From contig NZ_FOAN01000002.1 of assembly GCF_900109525.1 (NCBI RefSeq), positions 558,001 through 622,000 of the forward strand: a stretch of DNA of 64,000 bases. The letters are read 5' to 3'. Shown one piece after another: positions 25,012 through 33,910 of the stretch. This DNA comes from Allobosea lupini (lineage in GTDB: Bacteria > Pseudomonadota > Alphaproteobacteria > Rhizobiales > Beijerinckiaceae). The translations under genes and the position numbers were made by a program. The first letter of the stretch is position 1; each line of letters opens with the position of its first letter. The notes beneath the pieces were generated by a model. It made no database searches. It was given only the letters and a program-made list of their open reading frames with translations, and was not told the origin of the DNA.

Positions 25012-25458
25012 ATGTTCAAGAAGCTTGCTCTCGTCACCGCCCTTGCCATCGTCCCGGCTGCGGCCTTCGCCCAGAACCCGGACGGCGCCCAGGGCGGCGC
25101 GGCCAGCGGCATCGTCGGCGGCGCGACCGCGGGTGCTGTCGGCGGCGCGGTGGTCGGCGGCCCGGTCGGCGCTGTCGTCGGCGGCGTCGGCGGCGCCGTG
25201 GTCGGTGGCTTCACCGGTGCGGTGATCGGCGACAACGCCCCGCGCTTCCGCACCTATGTGGTGGAGCAGCGCGTCCCGTCCTACACCTATGCCGAGCCGG
25301 TAACAGTCGGTACCGTTCTGCCGCAGCAGGGCGTGGTCTACCGCGAGGTGCCGGCCGAGTTCGGCGAGCGCGCCAGCGGCTATCGCTACACGGTGGTGAA
25401 CAATCGCGCGGTGCTGGTCGAGCCGCAGACCCGCCGCGTTGTGCAGATCATCGAGTGA
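25012..25458 (+). CDS. DUF1236 glycine-zipper secreted protein
   Basis: A 148-residue exported protein of unknown function. A signal peptide (KKLALVTALAIVPAAAFAQ) is followed by a glycine/alanine/valine zipper of about 50 residues (repeats such as GGAVVGG and GAVVGGVGG), which may insert in membrane. The C-terminal DUF1236 region ends RYTVVNNRAVLVEPQTRRVVQIIE. AAGGAG precedes the ATG. The EcfG promoter upstream suggests induction in the general stress response. Confidence 0.85.
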   Translation: MFKKLALVTALAIVPAAAFAQNPDGAQGGAASGIVGGATAGAVGGAVVGGPVGAVVGGVGGAVVGGFTGAVIGDNAPRFRTYVVEQRVPSYTYAEPVTVGTVLPQQGVVYREVPAEFGERASGYRYTVVNNRAVLVEPQTRRVVQIIE

Positions 25459-25520
25459 TCTAGGCAGATCCGCAGGTTGCTCGCGCCATCGCGGCCTGAG
25501 CAGCCATCCCGGATCGCGAG

Positions 25521-25550
25521 GCCCGCCCTGGCAACGGGGCGGGCTTTTTT
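25521..25550. terminator. Intrinsic terminator between DUF1236 gene and upp
   Basis: GCCCGCCC, loop TGGCAACG, then GGGCGGGC and TTTTTT. The T-run favours the plus strand (DUF1236 gene); it may also stop the convergent upp transcript. Confidence 0.9.
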
Positions 25551-25554
25551 GATG

Positions 25555-26196
25555 TCAACGCGTGCCGAACATCCGATCGCCGGCGTCGCCAAGGCCCGGC
25601 ACGATATAGCCGTGATCGTTGAGGCGCTCGTCGATCGCCGCCGTCCAGATGCGCACATCCGGATGGGAATCGCGCATGCGCGCGATGCCCTCGGGCGCCG
25701 CGAGCAGGCAGACGAAGCGCAGATCCTTGGCGCCGCGCTCCTTCAGCCGGTCGACCGCCGCCACCGCCGAGTTCGCCGTCGCCAGCATCGGGTCCATCAC
25801 CACGATCATCCGGTCGGCGATATCGGAAGGCGCCTTGAAATAATACTCGACCGCCTGGAGCGTCTGCGGGTCGCGATAGAGGCCGATATGGGCGACGCGG
25901 GCGGCGGGAACGAGCTCCAGCATGCCGTCGAGGAAGCCGACGCCGGCGCGCAGGATCGGCGCGAAGACCAGCTTCTTGCCGGAGATGACAGGCTGCATCG
26001 ACTTCTGCAACGGTGTCTCGATCTCGATCATCTCGGTCGGCAGGTCGCGCGTGACCTCGTAGCAGAGCAGCATGCCGATCTCGTTGAGGAGCTGGCGGAA
26101 GCTCTTGGTCGAGCGGTCCTTCTCGCGCATCAGCGTCAGCTTGTGCTGCACCAGCGGGTGGTCGACGACGGTGACGCCGTTAGCGCTCATGGCCAT
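25555..26196 (-). CDS. upp: Uracil phosphoribosyltransferase
   Basis: A 213-residue type I phosphoribosyltransferase that converts uracil and PRPP to UMP. Seen: the N-terminal [21 protein letters not shown], the PRPP-binding [14 protein letters not shown] loop and the uracil-binding C-terminus [18 protein letters not shown]. Length matches the family. It is the last gene of a three-gene unit after urc1 and urc4 (34-bp gap). It probably supplies UMP to the Urc pathway, corresponding to the dedicated transferase of the fungal URC cluster, rather than acting only in salvage. The start could also be the ATG two codons later. Confidence 0.95.
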   Translation of the reverse strand: MAMSANGVTVVDHPLVQHKLTLMREKDRSTKSFRQLLNEIGMLLCYEVTRDLPTEMIEIETPLQKSMQPVISGKKLVFAPILRAGVGFLDGMLELVPAARVAHIGLYRDPQTLQAVEYYFKAPSDIADRMIVVMDPMLATANSAVAAVDRLKERGAKDLRFVCLLAAPEGIARMRDSHPDVRIWTAAIDERLNDHGYIVPGLGDAGDRMFGTR

Positions 26197-26230
26197 GCAG
26201 TCCTGATCCCCTTCGTCTTGTCGTTGTTCT

Positions 26231-27448
26231 CTAGAATACCGTGCCGTCGCTGACGATGGTCAAGGGTGGTCCGCCGCCTTCGCGCTTTTCGCGAGCAATG
26301 CGGCGGCCGGCGGCCCAGGTCCCGCCCTCCAGCACCTTGGCGAGCGGCAGCTGCTCGGCGCTCAGGCCGAGTTCGGCGCGCACCAGTTCGCCGATCCGGT
26401 CGAGCAGCGCAACCGTCAGCGCCCGCCACTCCACCACGAGCTGCGAGCCGACCTCATGGCCCCGCACCGCGTCGGCAGGGTCCTTCAGTTCGAGCACGCC
26501 GAGATCGAGCAGGAGCCCGCCATTGCGGTATTCGGGCAGGCCAGTCAGATCGTCGATGCCAACGACCTGGATGCCGGCCCATTGCAATGGCTCGATCAGC
26601 GAATAGCTCAGCCATTGCGAAAGCTTGTGGAACGGCACGATGCCGGCGGTGATCTCGCCCGGCGCGATCAACGGGTGCTTCCAGCTGTCGCCGAGAGCGA
26701 TGCCGGCATAGCTCAGGCGCGAGGGCCAGATACCGCCGAGCACCTCCAGCACCTGCGAGAGGATATAGGCTGCGCGGATCGAGCGACCTTCGGCTGCCTC
26801 GACCAGCCGGTCGAACAGATCGCCCGGACGGGCGAGCCCCTGCTTCTCCAGCTCCTCTCCGAGGCGGTTGAGCAGCGCGGCGCGACCTCCCAGCCCTATC
26901 AACGGATTGCCGTCCGAGACCTGGAATCCGGCCGCCAGCGCTTCGGCGTCGAGATGTTCGAGTGCAGCGACATCCACCCGCAGCGGCTGCGCCGGATCGC
27001 CGGAAAAGGCTCCGGCGGCGAACATGTCGAGCGAGGCCAAGGCCAGCCCTTCCGAGCGGCCGATGCTCTGGCCGGTCACCGCATCGCGATAACGCCAGTC
27101 GGCGCCGGCGCCGGCATCGAGCAGGACGCTGACGACAGCCAGATCATAGGCGGCGCGGCCCCTCGCCCGGGCGTCGGGGAAATGCGCCTTCGCATCGAGC
27201 AGTTGCCAGCGATCCATGCCGGCGATGATGAAATGGCGCCAGCGGGCATGGAAGGGAATGTCGAGCGCCGGATAGTTCTGGCGGATCGTCTCCAGCACAT
27301 AGGCGGCGCAGGCCGGCAGCCGCTCGGGATGGACGCTGAAATGCGCCAGCCGCCCTTCGAGGCCGAGCCGCAGCATCTCCTGCGCGCGCTCTCGGACGGC
27401 TGCCGGCTTGAGCAGCTGGCGGACGGCTTCGGGATTGGTGTCAGGCAT
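26231..27448 (-). CDS. urc4: URC4/Urg3 uracil-catabolism protein (DUF1688)
   Basis: A 405-residue protein of the DUF1688 family, called Urc4 in yeast and Urg3 in fission yeast. It is required for the URC route of uracil degradation but its chemistry is unproven. Recognisable segments are [21 protein letters not shown] near the N-terminus, [16 protein letters not shown], and the C-terminal [19 protein letters not shown]. No signal peptide or membrane helix is seen. It starts 8 bp after urc1 and precedes upp, the gene set expected for the pathway. Confidence 0.88.
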   Translation of the reverse strand: MPDTNPEAVRQLLKPAAVRERAQEMLRLGLEGRLAHFSVHPERLPACAAYVLETIRQNYPALDIPFHARWRHFIIAGMDRWQLLDAKAHFPDARARGRAAYDLAVVSVLLDAGAGADWRYRDAVTGQSIGRSEGLALASLDMFAAGAFSGDPAQPLRVDVAALEHLDAEALAAGFQVSDGNPLIGLGGRAALLNRLGEELEKQGLARPGDLFDRLVEAAEGRSIRAAYILSQVLEVLGGIWPSRLSYAGIALGDSWKHPLIAPGEITAGIVPFHKLSQWLSYSLIEPLQWAGIQVVGIDDLTGLPEYRNGGLLLDLGVLELKDPADAVRGHEVGSQLVVEWRALTVALLDRIGELVRAELGLSAEQLPLAKVLEGGTWAAGRRIAREKREGGGPPLTIVSDGTVF

Positions 27449-27456
27449 AGGCGGGA

Positions 27457-28719
27457 TCAGAACTTTTCAAGATCGCGGCCGACGGTGGCCTTGAGTGCGT
27501 TGTCGCCGGGCGCGCCATCCGGCGAATAGTAGCCCGCGGCCTTCTTGGCCTCGATCTCGACCGAGGCGTCCGGCGGGATCAAATCGGGCGGGATGGCGAC
27601 GCGCTCGCCGATCTCGATGCCGCTTTCGACCATGGCGTCGTATTTCATGTTCGACATCGACATCAGCCGGTCGATCCGCTTCACGCCGAGCCAGTGCAGC
27701 ACGTCCGGCATCAATTGCTGGAAGCGGGCGTCCTGCACGCCGGCGACGCATTCGGTGCGCTCGAAATAGGTCGCGGCGGAATCGCCGCCCTCCTGGCGCT
27801 TGCGGGCGTTGTAGACGAGGAACTTGGTGACCTCGCCGAGCGCCCTGCCCTCCTTGCGGTTGTAGACGATCAGGCCGACGCCGCCGGCTTGAGCCTCCTT
27901 CACGGCTTCCTCGATGCCATGCACCAGATAGGGCCGGCAGGTGCAGATATCGGAGCCGAAGACGTCGGAGCCGTTGCACTCGTCATGGACGCGGCAGGCC
28001 AGCGTCTTCCGGGGGTCGGAAATCGCCGAGACCTCGCCGATGACATAGGCCGTGATCGAGCCGATCGGCGGCAGGAAGACCTTGAGGTCGGGCCGTGTCA
28101 CCAGTTCGGGATACATCCCGCCGGTCTGCTCGAACAGCGTGCGGCGCAATTCGTTCTCAGTCGTACCGAAGCGCTCGGCGATCCCCGGCAGATGCCAGAC
28201 CGGGTCGACCGCGATCTTGGTGACGCTGATGTCGCCGGAACCGTGCAGGATTCCCCCATCGGCCTGGAGCCGGTGGCCGGCCATGGCGGCGAGAATCTCG
28301 GGCAGGTTGAGCCGCGCCTTGGTGACCGCAATGGTCGGGCGGATATCGATGCCCTCGCCGATCCACTTGCCGAAATCCTGGGCGACGCGATGGCCGAACG
28401 GGTCGAGCGAGACGATCCGGCCGGGATCGAACCATTGCGGCTGCGGCAGGATGTCGGAGGTCGGGTGGGTGTTGGTCAGGTCCGGACGCTGCGCCGGGTT
28501 CATCGCTCGGGCCGAGATGGCGAGCGCCCGATAGACCGAATAGGAGCCGCCATGGGCGCCGATGACGTTGCGGTCGGCCGGATTGGTTGTCGAGGCGATG
28601 ACCGGTCCTCGCTCCTGCGGCGTCGCAGCACCCCACTGGATCGGGAAGCGGGCGGCGGCGCTGCCGGGCTCGGGATGCGAGGTCAGGCGGATATGCGAAG
28701 TACGGTTCTGCGAAGTCAT
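27457..28719 (-). CDS. urc1: URC1-type GTP cyclohydrolase II homologue
   Basis: A 420-residue protein with a GTP-cyclohydrolase-II fold in its C-terminal half and a long family-specific N-terminal half (about residues 1-200). The zinc-ligand cysteines are kept as ECNGSDVFGSDICTC, and the GCHII YxRxEGR-like motif appears as YNRKEGRALGEVT. Such proteins are Urc1, acting in uracil breakdown on a uracil-derived nucleotide, not in riboflavin synthesis. The linkage to urc4 and upp, and absence of other rib genes, supports this. The ribosome site before ATG 28719 is weak. Confidence 0.88.
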   Translation of the reverse strand: MTSQNRTSHIRLTSHPEPGSAAARFPIQWGAATPQERGPVIASTTNPADRNVIGAHGGSYSVYRALAISARAMNPAQRPDLTNTHPTSDILPQPQWFDPGRIVSLDPFGHRVAQDFGKWIGEGIDIRPTIAVTKARLNLPEILAAMAGHRLQADGGILHGSGDISVTKIAVDPVWHLPGIAERFGTTENELRRTLFEQTGGMYPELVTRPDLKVFLPPIGSITAYVIGEVSAISDPRKTLACRVHDECNGSDVFGSDICTCRPYLVHGIEEAVKEAQAGGVGLIVYNRKEGRALGEVTKFLVYNARKRQEGGDSAATYFERTECVAGVQDARFQQLMPDVLHWLGVKRIDRLMSMSNMKYDAMVESGIEIGERVAIPPDLIPPDASVEIEAKKAAGYYSPDGAPGDNALKATVGRDLEKF

Positions 28720-28748
28720 CGCGGCGATCGCTCGGTCTCGAACAGGAA

Positions 28749-28780
28749 AGGGCCCCGGGACGGCTTGCGTCCGGGGCCCT
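28749..28780 (-). terminator. Strong GC hairpin between the small membrane gene and urc1
   Basis: On the minus strand AGGGCCCCGGAC, loop, GTCCCGGGGCCCT then TTTCC. It lies 169 bp after the small membrane protein gene and 30 bp before the urc1 start, so it can be a terminator of the former or a leader structure of the urc operon. Confidence 0.6.
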
Positions 28781-28948
28781 CTGGACCGCTGGGATTCTGG
28801 ATCAGCGCGGCATTTTCGTCAATTGCCGGTTGAAGACGTCACCACCGCCATGGCCGGGCCTCGTCCCGACCATCCATGTCCTCGCCGGTCACGGGCGATG
28901 TTCGCATGGACACCCGCCACGGGGCGGGCATGACGGCGGCCCCTTTGG

Positions 28949-29110
28949 CTAGAAGACCGCGAGATAGCGCAGCAACGAGATGATGCCGATGATGATGACG
29001 ATGATCTGGATGATGTTCTTGATGTTGCCGTCGACCGGCAGCATCCGCACCAGGTAAAGCACGAGAGCGATCACCAGGATGGTGATCAAAAGCGAAATCA
29101 GAATGCTCAT
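28949..29110 (-). CDS. Small hydrophobic membrane protein (Thivi_2564-like)
   Basis: A 53-residue protein with two hydrophobic helices: MSILISLLITILVIALVLYLV, a short polar turn (RMLPVDGNIKN), then IIQIIVIIIGIISLLRYL. It matches the size and layout of the Thivi_2564 family of unknown function. AGAGGA precedes the ATG by eight bases. The EcfG promoter at 29198-29223 lies 88 bp upstream, so it is probably a stress-induced envelope protein. Confidence 0.82.
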   Translation of the reverse strand: MSILISLLITILVIALVLYLVRMLPVDGNIKNIIQIIVIIIGIISLLRYLAVF

Positions 29111-29419
29111 GGCTTAAATCCTCTTATCGCGGCCGAAAGCCGGCCCCCCGAGGTTGCTGGCTGCGACACGTTCGCAGGCAGCGGCCTCGGAAAAGAGAAC
29201 GTCGAGCCCGGGGAAAAAGTTCCGGAGGGGGGCTGGCTGAGGACGAGCCAACCTTGCGAACGAGGGTGCGGGGACCCCTTCTCCCGTGTGGGAGAAGGGC
29301 AGGGATGAGGGCCTGCCCTCACCCCAGAAGGCGCAACGGAGCCGCATCGCCTCAACAATCAGCGGCGGTCCCTCACCCCTGCCCCTCTCCCATCCGGGAG
29401 AGGGGTTCTGCGTCGCGCC
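29111..29419. repeat. Intergenic region with two inverted palindromic repeat units
   Basis: 309 bases without a gene. Besides an EcfG promoter, two related units face each other: CTTCTCCCGTGTGGGAGAAGGGCAGGGATGAGG (about 29279-29311) and CCTCACCCCTGCCCCTCTCCCATCCGGGAGAGGG (about 29371-29404). Each carries a hairpin of the CTCCC-GGGAG type. They look like a dispersed REP-like element and may serve as transcription stop or mRNA-stabilising structures for the small gene or glyS. Confidence 0.6.
29198..29223 (-). promoter_or_regulatory. EcfG-type general stress promoter
   Basis: Minus strand: GGAAC (29223-29219), 17 bases, CGTT (29201-29198), a full match to the alphaproteobacterial EcfG consensus. 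The predicted start would give a leader of about 80 bases before the 53-residue membrane protein. Confidence 0.7.
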
Positions 29420-31828
29420 CTACCCCGCGATCCGCGAAAAGTCCGCCACGGCGCGGGTCGCCTCGCGCAGCTGATTGAGCAGCTTGAGGCGATTGGCGCG
29501 CAAGGCCGGATCGGGATCGTTGACCGTGACCTTGTCGAAGAAGGCGTCGACCGCCGGCCGAAGCTCGGCGAGCGCCGCCATGGCGCCCTCATAGTCCTCG
29601 GCAGCAATGGCGGCTTCCGCCTTCGGCGTCGCCTGGGCGAGCGCGACCGCGAGCGCCTTCTCCTCGATCAGCCCGGCATCGGCGATGAGCTGGAGATCGG
29701 CCGGGCCGGCGAAGGCACCCTCGCCGTCCTTCTTTTCCTCGGCCTTGAGGATATTGGCGGCGCGCTTGTAGCCGGCCAGCAGGCTCCTGCCGTCTTCCGT
29801 CTCGAGGAAGCGGCCGAGCGCGGCGACGCGGCGGGTGATCAGCAGGAGGTCGTCATTGCCCGAGGCGCCCTCGCCCAGCACCGCGTCGACGAGATCATGC
29901 CGCGCGCCCTGGTCACGCAGCATCACCTTCAGGCGATCGTGGAAGAATGAGAGGAGGTCTGTCGAAAAGGCCTGCGCCTCCGAGTATGTGTAATGCTGTC
30001 TCGCCTTGAGATTTTCTATCTCGGCTCTATGGGCGATTAATATTGCTTCAGCTTTTGCGCCCTGTTGGATGCCAACTGCAAAAGGCAACGAACGGGCGTG
30101 CTCGAATTCCTGGCTCAACAGTGCTTCCTCAGCGCGCATACGACGGAGCCCTGTCGCAACTACAGCATCGAGCGTGCGTTTGCCGGCATCGCTGATAATC
30201 GGAAGCAGTCTAATTCGTACTCCGTTTTCCACTACTAGCCGGATTACTCCCAGCGCAGCCCGGCGCAAAGCATAAGGGTCCTTGCTCCCCGTAGGTTTCT
30301 CTTCAATAGCCCAAAAACTGGCTAGCGTGTCGAGTTTGTCGGCCAACCCGAGAGCCACCGAAACGGGATCAGCCGGGATACGATCAGCGGGACCGAGCGG
30401 CTTGTAGTGCTCCTCGATCGCGGCGGCGACGGAGGGGTTCTCGCCCTGCAATTCCGCGTATTTGCGGCCCATCAACCCCTGCAATTCAGGGAACTCGCCG
30501 ACCATCTCGGTCGGCAGATCGGCTTTCATCAGACAAGCGGCACGAGCGATATCGTTGTGATACGATGCCGAACTTCCGCTGTAGACGGTCTCGCCTATCT
30601 GCTTTTGAGGCTCGATAAGCTCCCCAATAGCCTTCGCCAGCGCGGCGATGCGCTGGACGCGCTCGCCCTGCGTGCCGAGCTTGGCGTGGAAGACGACGCC
30701 GAGCCTGTCGAGCTTGGCCATGCGCTGGTCGAGCGGCTTGGCGAGATCGAGCGCGAGCTTCTCCGCGCTGTCCTTCAGCGTATCGAGATCGGGCAGCGGG
30801 CCGCGATCAGTCTGCCAGAAATAGGCGGCGTCGGAGAGGCGGGCGCGCACAACCCGGCCATTGCCGGCGGTGATCGCCAGGCCACCATCGCTGGCGATCA
30901 GGTTCGAGACCGGGATGAAGCGGTTGGCGAGTTCTCCGCTATTGGGATCGCGCAGCACGAAGCATTTCTGGTTGGCGCGGATGGTAGCGCGGATCGCCTC
31001 GCCGGGAATCTCGAGGAAGCGCTCCTCGAAATCGCCCATCAGCACGACCGGCCATTCGACGAGGCCGGCGACCTCCTCCAGCAAACCCTCGTCCTCGACC
31101 AGTTCAAGACCCACGGCGAAGGCGAGATTTTTGGCGTCGGCAAGGATGATCTCCTTGCGGCGATCGGCGTCGAGCACGACCTTGGCCCGCTCCAGGCTCG
31201 GGACGTAGTCGTCGAAGCGCTTCACGGTGATCGGGCCGGGCGCATGGAAGCGGTGGCCATAGGTGACGTTGCCGGACTGGATGCCGTCGACCTCGAAGGG
31301 CACCACCTCCGGATCCTCGGTCTCGGCGCCGAAGGTGCAGAGGATCGAATGCAGCGGGCGGACCCAGCGCAGCGAGCCGCTTGCTGCCGAAGCCTTGCCC
31401 CAGCGCATCGATTTCGGCCAGGGGAACGACCGGATCACCGCCGGCACGATCTCGGCGATGGCCGCGACCGTCTCCTGGCCGGGCTTCTCGATCACGGCGA
31501 CATAAGAGTCGCCCTTCTTGGGATCGCTGACGATCGTCGCCTCAGCGAGCGAGGTCAGCCCCGCGGCCTTGAGGAAGCCCTGCACGGCGGCCTCGGGCGC
31601 GCCAACGCGCGGCCCCTTGCGCTCCTCGCGGACATCGCGGCCGCGCACCGGCAGGCCAGCAATGGTGAGGACCAGCCGGCGCGGCGTCGCGAAGGCCTTG
31701 GCGCCCTCATAGGTCAGGCCGCGCTCGACCAGCGCATCGGTGACGAGCTTCTTCAGGTCCTCCGCCGCCTTGCGCTGCATGCGGGCGGGGATCTCTTCCG
31801 AGAAGAGTTCGAGCAGGAGATCAGGCAT
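29420..31828 (-). CDS. glyS: Glycine-tRNA ligase beta subunit
   Basis: An 802-residue beta subunit of the alpha2beta2 glycyl-tRNA synthetase, which binds tRNA. The start [21 protein letters not shown] is diagnostic and length is normal. ATG at 31828 shares one base with the glyQ stop. The body is GC-rich, but bases about 29940-30370 and 30530-30630 use A/T-rich codons (ATT, TTT, TCA, AGA-like) unlike the flanks, while the frame stays open and conserved. This suggests a recombined segment from a lower-GC relative rather than decay. Confidence 0.95.
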   Translation of the reverse strand: MPDLLLELFSEEIPARMQRKAAEDLKKLVTDALVERGLTYEGAKAFATPRRLVLTIAGLPVRGRDVREERKGPRVGAPEAAVQGFLKAAGLTSLAEATIVSDPKKGDSYVAVIEKPGQETVAAIAEIVPAVIRSFPWPKSMRWGKASAASGSLRWVRPLHSILCTFGAETEDPEVVPFEVDGIQSGNVTYGHRFHAPGPITVKRFDDYVPSLERAKVVLDADRRKEIILADAKNLAFAVGLELVEDEGLLEEVAGLVEWPVVLMGDFEERFLEIPGEAIRATIRANQKCFVLRDPNSGELANRFIPVSNLIASDGGLAITAGNGRVVRARLSDAAYFWQTDRGPLPDLDTLKDSAEKLALDLAKPLDQRMAKLDRLGVVFHAKLGTQGERVQRIAALAKAIGELIEPQKQIGETVYSGSSASYHNDIARAACLMKADLPTEMVGEFPELQGLMGRKYAELQGENPSVAAAIEEHYKPLGPADRIPADPVSVALGLADKLDTLASFWAIEEKPTGSKDPYALRRAALGVIRLVVENGVRIRLLPIISDAGKRTLDAVVATGLRRMRAEEALLSQEFEHARSLPFAVGIQQGAKAEAILIAHRAEIENLKARQHYTYSEAQAFSTDLLSFFHDRLKVMLRDQGARHDLVDAVLGEGASGNDDLLLITRRVAALGRFLETEDGRSLLAGYKRAANILKAEEKKDGEGAFAGPADLQLIADAGLIEEKALAVALAQATPKAEAAIAAEDYEGAMAALAELRPAVDAFFDKVTVNDPDPALRANRLKLLNQLREATRAVADFSRIAG

Positions 31829-32772
31829 CAGATTGCTCCCCCGCCGGCGGTCTTCAGCCAGGCGGCACCGCAGGCCTTGGCGAGCTCGCGCACGCGCAGG
31901 ATGTAGCTCTGGCGCTCGGTGACCGAGATCACGCCGCGCGCATCGAGCAGGTTGAAGACATGGCTCGCCTTGATGCACTGGTCATAGGCCGGCAGAGCGA
32001 GCTTGTGCTGGGCGGAATTGGCGCCCTCTTCCGCCTCGCCGGCGGCGAGCAGCGCCTTGCACTCGGCCTCGGCATCGCTGAAGTGGCGGAACAGCGTCTC
32101 GGTGTTGGCGTATTCGAAATTATGCCGCGAGAACTCCTGCTCGGCCTGCAGGAAGACGTCGCCATAGGAGACGCGGTCCTCGCCCTCGAGGCCGTTGAAG
32201 TTGAGGTCGTAGACGTTCTCGACGCCCTGGACATACATGGCGAGTCGTTCGAGCCCATAGGTCAATTCGCCCGCGACCGGGGCGCATTCGACGCCGGCGA
32301 CCTGCTGGAAATAGGTGAACTGGCTGACTTCCATGCCGTCGCACCAGCATTCCCAGCCGAGCCCCCAGGCGCCCAGCGTCGGGCTCTCCCAATCGTCCTC
32401 GACGAAACGGACATCGTGCAAAGCGAGGTCGACGCCGATCGCCTTGAGCGAGTCGAGATAGAGCTGCTGCAGGTCGGGCGGCGACGGCTTCAGGATGACC
32501 TGGAACTGGTAATAGTGCTGCAGCCGATTGGGGTTTTCGCCATAGCGGCCGTCCTTGGGCCGGCGCGAAGGCTGGACATAGGCCGCCTTCCAGGGCTTCG
32601 GCCCGAGCGCGCGCAGCGTCGTCGCCGGATGGAAGGTACCGGCGCCGACCTCCATGTCATAGGGCTGGAGAATGACGCAGCCGCGCTCGGCCCAGAAGCG
32701 CTGCAAGGTCAGCAGCAGCCCCTGGAAAGAGCGGGTCGGGTTCAGCGGGTCGGAGGACGCGGCCAAGGGCAT
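31828..32772 (-). CDS. glyQ: Glycine-tRNA ligase alpha subunit
   Basis: A 314-residue alpha (catalytic) subunit that activates glycine. Seen: [20 protein letters not shown], the class II motif 2 region [20 protein letters not shown], and [19 protein letters not shown] in the glycine pocket. Start at 32772 gives the usual family length; the frame is open upstream but those residues are not family-like. glyQ and glyS overlap by one base and are translated together. Confidence 0.96.
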   Translation of the reverse strand: MPLAASSDPLNPTRSFQGLLLTLQRFWAERGCVILQPYDMEVGAGTFHPATTLRALGPKPWKAAYVQPSRRPKDGRYGENPNRLQHYYQFQVILKPSPPDLQQLYLDSLKAIGVDLALHDVRFVEDDWESPTLGAWGLGWECWCDGMEVSQFTYFQQVAGVECAPVAGELTYGLERLAMYVQGVENVYDLNFNGLEGEDRVSYGDVFLQAEQEFSRHNFEYANTETLFRHFSDAEAECKALLAAGEAEEGANSAQHKLALPAYDQCIKASHVFNLLDARGVISVTERQSYILRVRELAKACGAAWLKTAGGGAI

Positions 32773-32953
32773 CAGCCTTTTAAACTGTCGAGAAACATGC
32801 GGCGTGATTAGGGGCTGGCGACGCTCATGGTCAAGCGCAACGGCATGTCCCGGGACAGCTGCCGGAGGTGCGTCGTCTCGTCGGTAGCCGCAATTCCAGC
32901 CGCAGAACCGCTGCACAGTTCTGCAGGAACTGCTCCTTGCCATGAATGACCCA

Positions 32954-32978
32954 TGAACCCTTCGGCAAGGATCGCGTT
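32954..32978 (+). promoter_or_regulatory. Near-consensus EcfG-type promoter (weak)
   Basis: TGAAC (32954-32958), 16 bases, CGTT (32975-32978): one mismatch in the -35 from GGAAC. It lies 93 bp before the first of three small secreted proteins. A CAGTTC-N5-GAACTG inverted repeat lies just upstream at 32916-32932. The rest of the 32773-33071 gap shows nothing else notable. Confidence 0.35.
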
Positions 32979-33071
32979 CATAGAGAGGCGGCTATTTTCG
33001 CCCCATCGAACGGTCCGCGGCGCTCGGGGCGAGCGCTTGAGACGGGCCGACGCGACAAGCAGGAGTACACA

Positions 33072-33347
33072 ATGCTGTCGAACCGTATCGCCGCCGCCCT
33101 GTTCGGTGCCGGCGCCCTTCTCTTCACCGGCCTCGCCGTCGCCCCGGCCAATGCCGCGCCGATCGCGGCCGGCAGCGTCCCGGCCGCCACCGGTCAGATC
33201 GAGCAGATCCAGTATTACGGCCGGCCCTATTACGGCCCGCGCCGCCATTACGGCCGCCCGGTCTATCGTCCGCGCTGCTATTTCGTAGACCGCCGTGTCT
33301 GGAACGGCTGGCGCTGGGTGATCCGCCCGGTCCGCGTCTGCCGCTGA
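33072..33347 (+). CDS. Small secreted Tyr/Arg-rich protein, paralogue 1
   Basis: A 91-residue exported protein of unknown function. The signal peptide (LSNRIAAALFGAGALLFTGLAVAPANA) is followed by a Tyr/Gly/Arg/Pro-rich stretch (YYGRPYYGPRRHYGRP) and a C-terminal cassette RCYFVDRRVWNGWRWV ending in VCR. The same two-cysteine cassette ends the next two genes, so a disulphide is likely. GGAG before ATG 33072 fixes the start. The mature protein is strongly basic; it may bind polyanions or the cell wall. Confidence 0.8.
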   Translation: MLSNRIAAALFGAGALLFTGLAVAPANAAPIAAGSVPAATGQIEQIQYYGRPYYGPRRHYGRPVYRPRCYFVDRRVWNGWRWVIRPVRVCR

Positions 33348-33363
33348 CGCATTGCACATGGAA

Positions 33364-33391
33364 GGGCCTGGCGGCGCGATCCGCCAGGCCC
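33364..33391 (+). terminator. Hairpin terminator after paralogue 1
   Basis: GGGCCTGGCGG-CGCGAT-CCGCCAGGCCC, a perfect 11-bp stem 16 bases after the stop codon; no T-run follows. Confidence 0.6.
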
Positions 33392-33412
33392 CGAGGCCAG
33401 CCGGCAGCCATA

Positions 33413-33442
33413 ATGACGCCCGATCGCCACGGCACAGGCCGG
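33413..33442 (+). repeat. Duplicated 30-bp leader element, copy 1
   Basis: Opens ATGACGCCCGATCGCC and continues to CAGGCCGG. It matches 33858-33887 at all but one base, and each copy lies 53-55 bp before the start of a paralogous small gene. The copy contains CCGG...CAGGCCGG hairpin potential. It is either duplicated regulatory DNA or a remnant of tandem duplication. Confidence 0.75.
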
Positions 33443-33467
33443 CGCGGTTCATCAAGAAGGATATGAC

Positions 33468-33776
33468 ATGCTTCGCAAGCTTTTCCTCGGCCTCTCGGCC
33501 GCCGCCGCCCTCGGCGCCGCCTCGCTCGGCGTCAGCGCCATCACGGCGGCTCCGGCCGACGCCCAGGCGCTGAGCGGCGGCTACGGCTATCCCGGCAGCG
33601 GCAGCCGGCATCCGTCGGCACCGCGCTATAGCAATCCCGGCTGGGGCGGCGGCCCGCATGTTCGCCCGCGTCCGGGCTATGGCCGTCCGCATTATGGGCA
33701 GCGCTGCCGCATCGTCGACCAGCGCGTCTGGAACGGCCGGCGCTACGTGATCCGGTCGACACGCGTCTGCCGCTGA
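33468..33776 (+). CDS. Small secreted Gly/Tyr/Arg-rich protein, paralogue 2
   Basis: A 102-residue exported protein, close relative of paralogue 3: both start MLRKL(F/V)LGLSAAAALG, share ALSGGYGYPG and the segment SRHPSAPRYSNPGWGGG just after the signal peptide. The C-terminal cassette RCRIVDQRVWNGRRYV...RVCR is shared with paralogue 1. The protein is basic and lacks any known catalytic domain. Start is fixed by the MLRKL signal peptide and an AAGGA ribosome site. Confidence 0.8.
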   Translation: MLRKLFLGLSAAAALGAASLGVSAITAAPADAQALSGGYGYPGSGSRHPSAPRYSNPGWGGGPHVRPRPGYGRPHYGQRCRIVDQRVWNGRRYVIRSTRVCR

Positions 33777-33857
33777 CGGCCACCTGAGCTCATGAAGAGA
33801 GGCTGAACGGCGCGGCCACGCCCCGTTCAGCCCGGCGACCGCAAGCTGGCCGCCACG

Positions 33858-33887
33858 ATGACGCCCGATCGCCCCGGCACAGGCCGG
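33858..33887 (+). repeat. Duplicated 30-bp leader element, copy 2
   Basis: Second copy of the element at 33413-33442 (one base different), 53 bp before paralogue 3. Confidence 0.75.
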
Positions 33888-33910
33888 GGCTGTCAGCGAA
33901 GGAGGTAATC

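Noticed and set aside
29270..29412. A CRISPR array or transposon end
   Set aside because: Only two inverted units without regular spacing or direct repeats; no cas or transposase gene nearby.
29940..30640. glyS as a pseudogene or with an inserted element
   Set aside because: The reading frame is intact and conserved through the A/T-rich patch, so recombination is a better explanation than insertion or decay.
32926..32950. GGAAC at 32926 as an EcfG -35
   Set aside because: No CGTT occurs at 16-17 bases; the only usable partner in the region goes with TGAAC at 32954.
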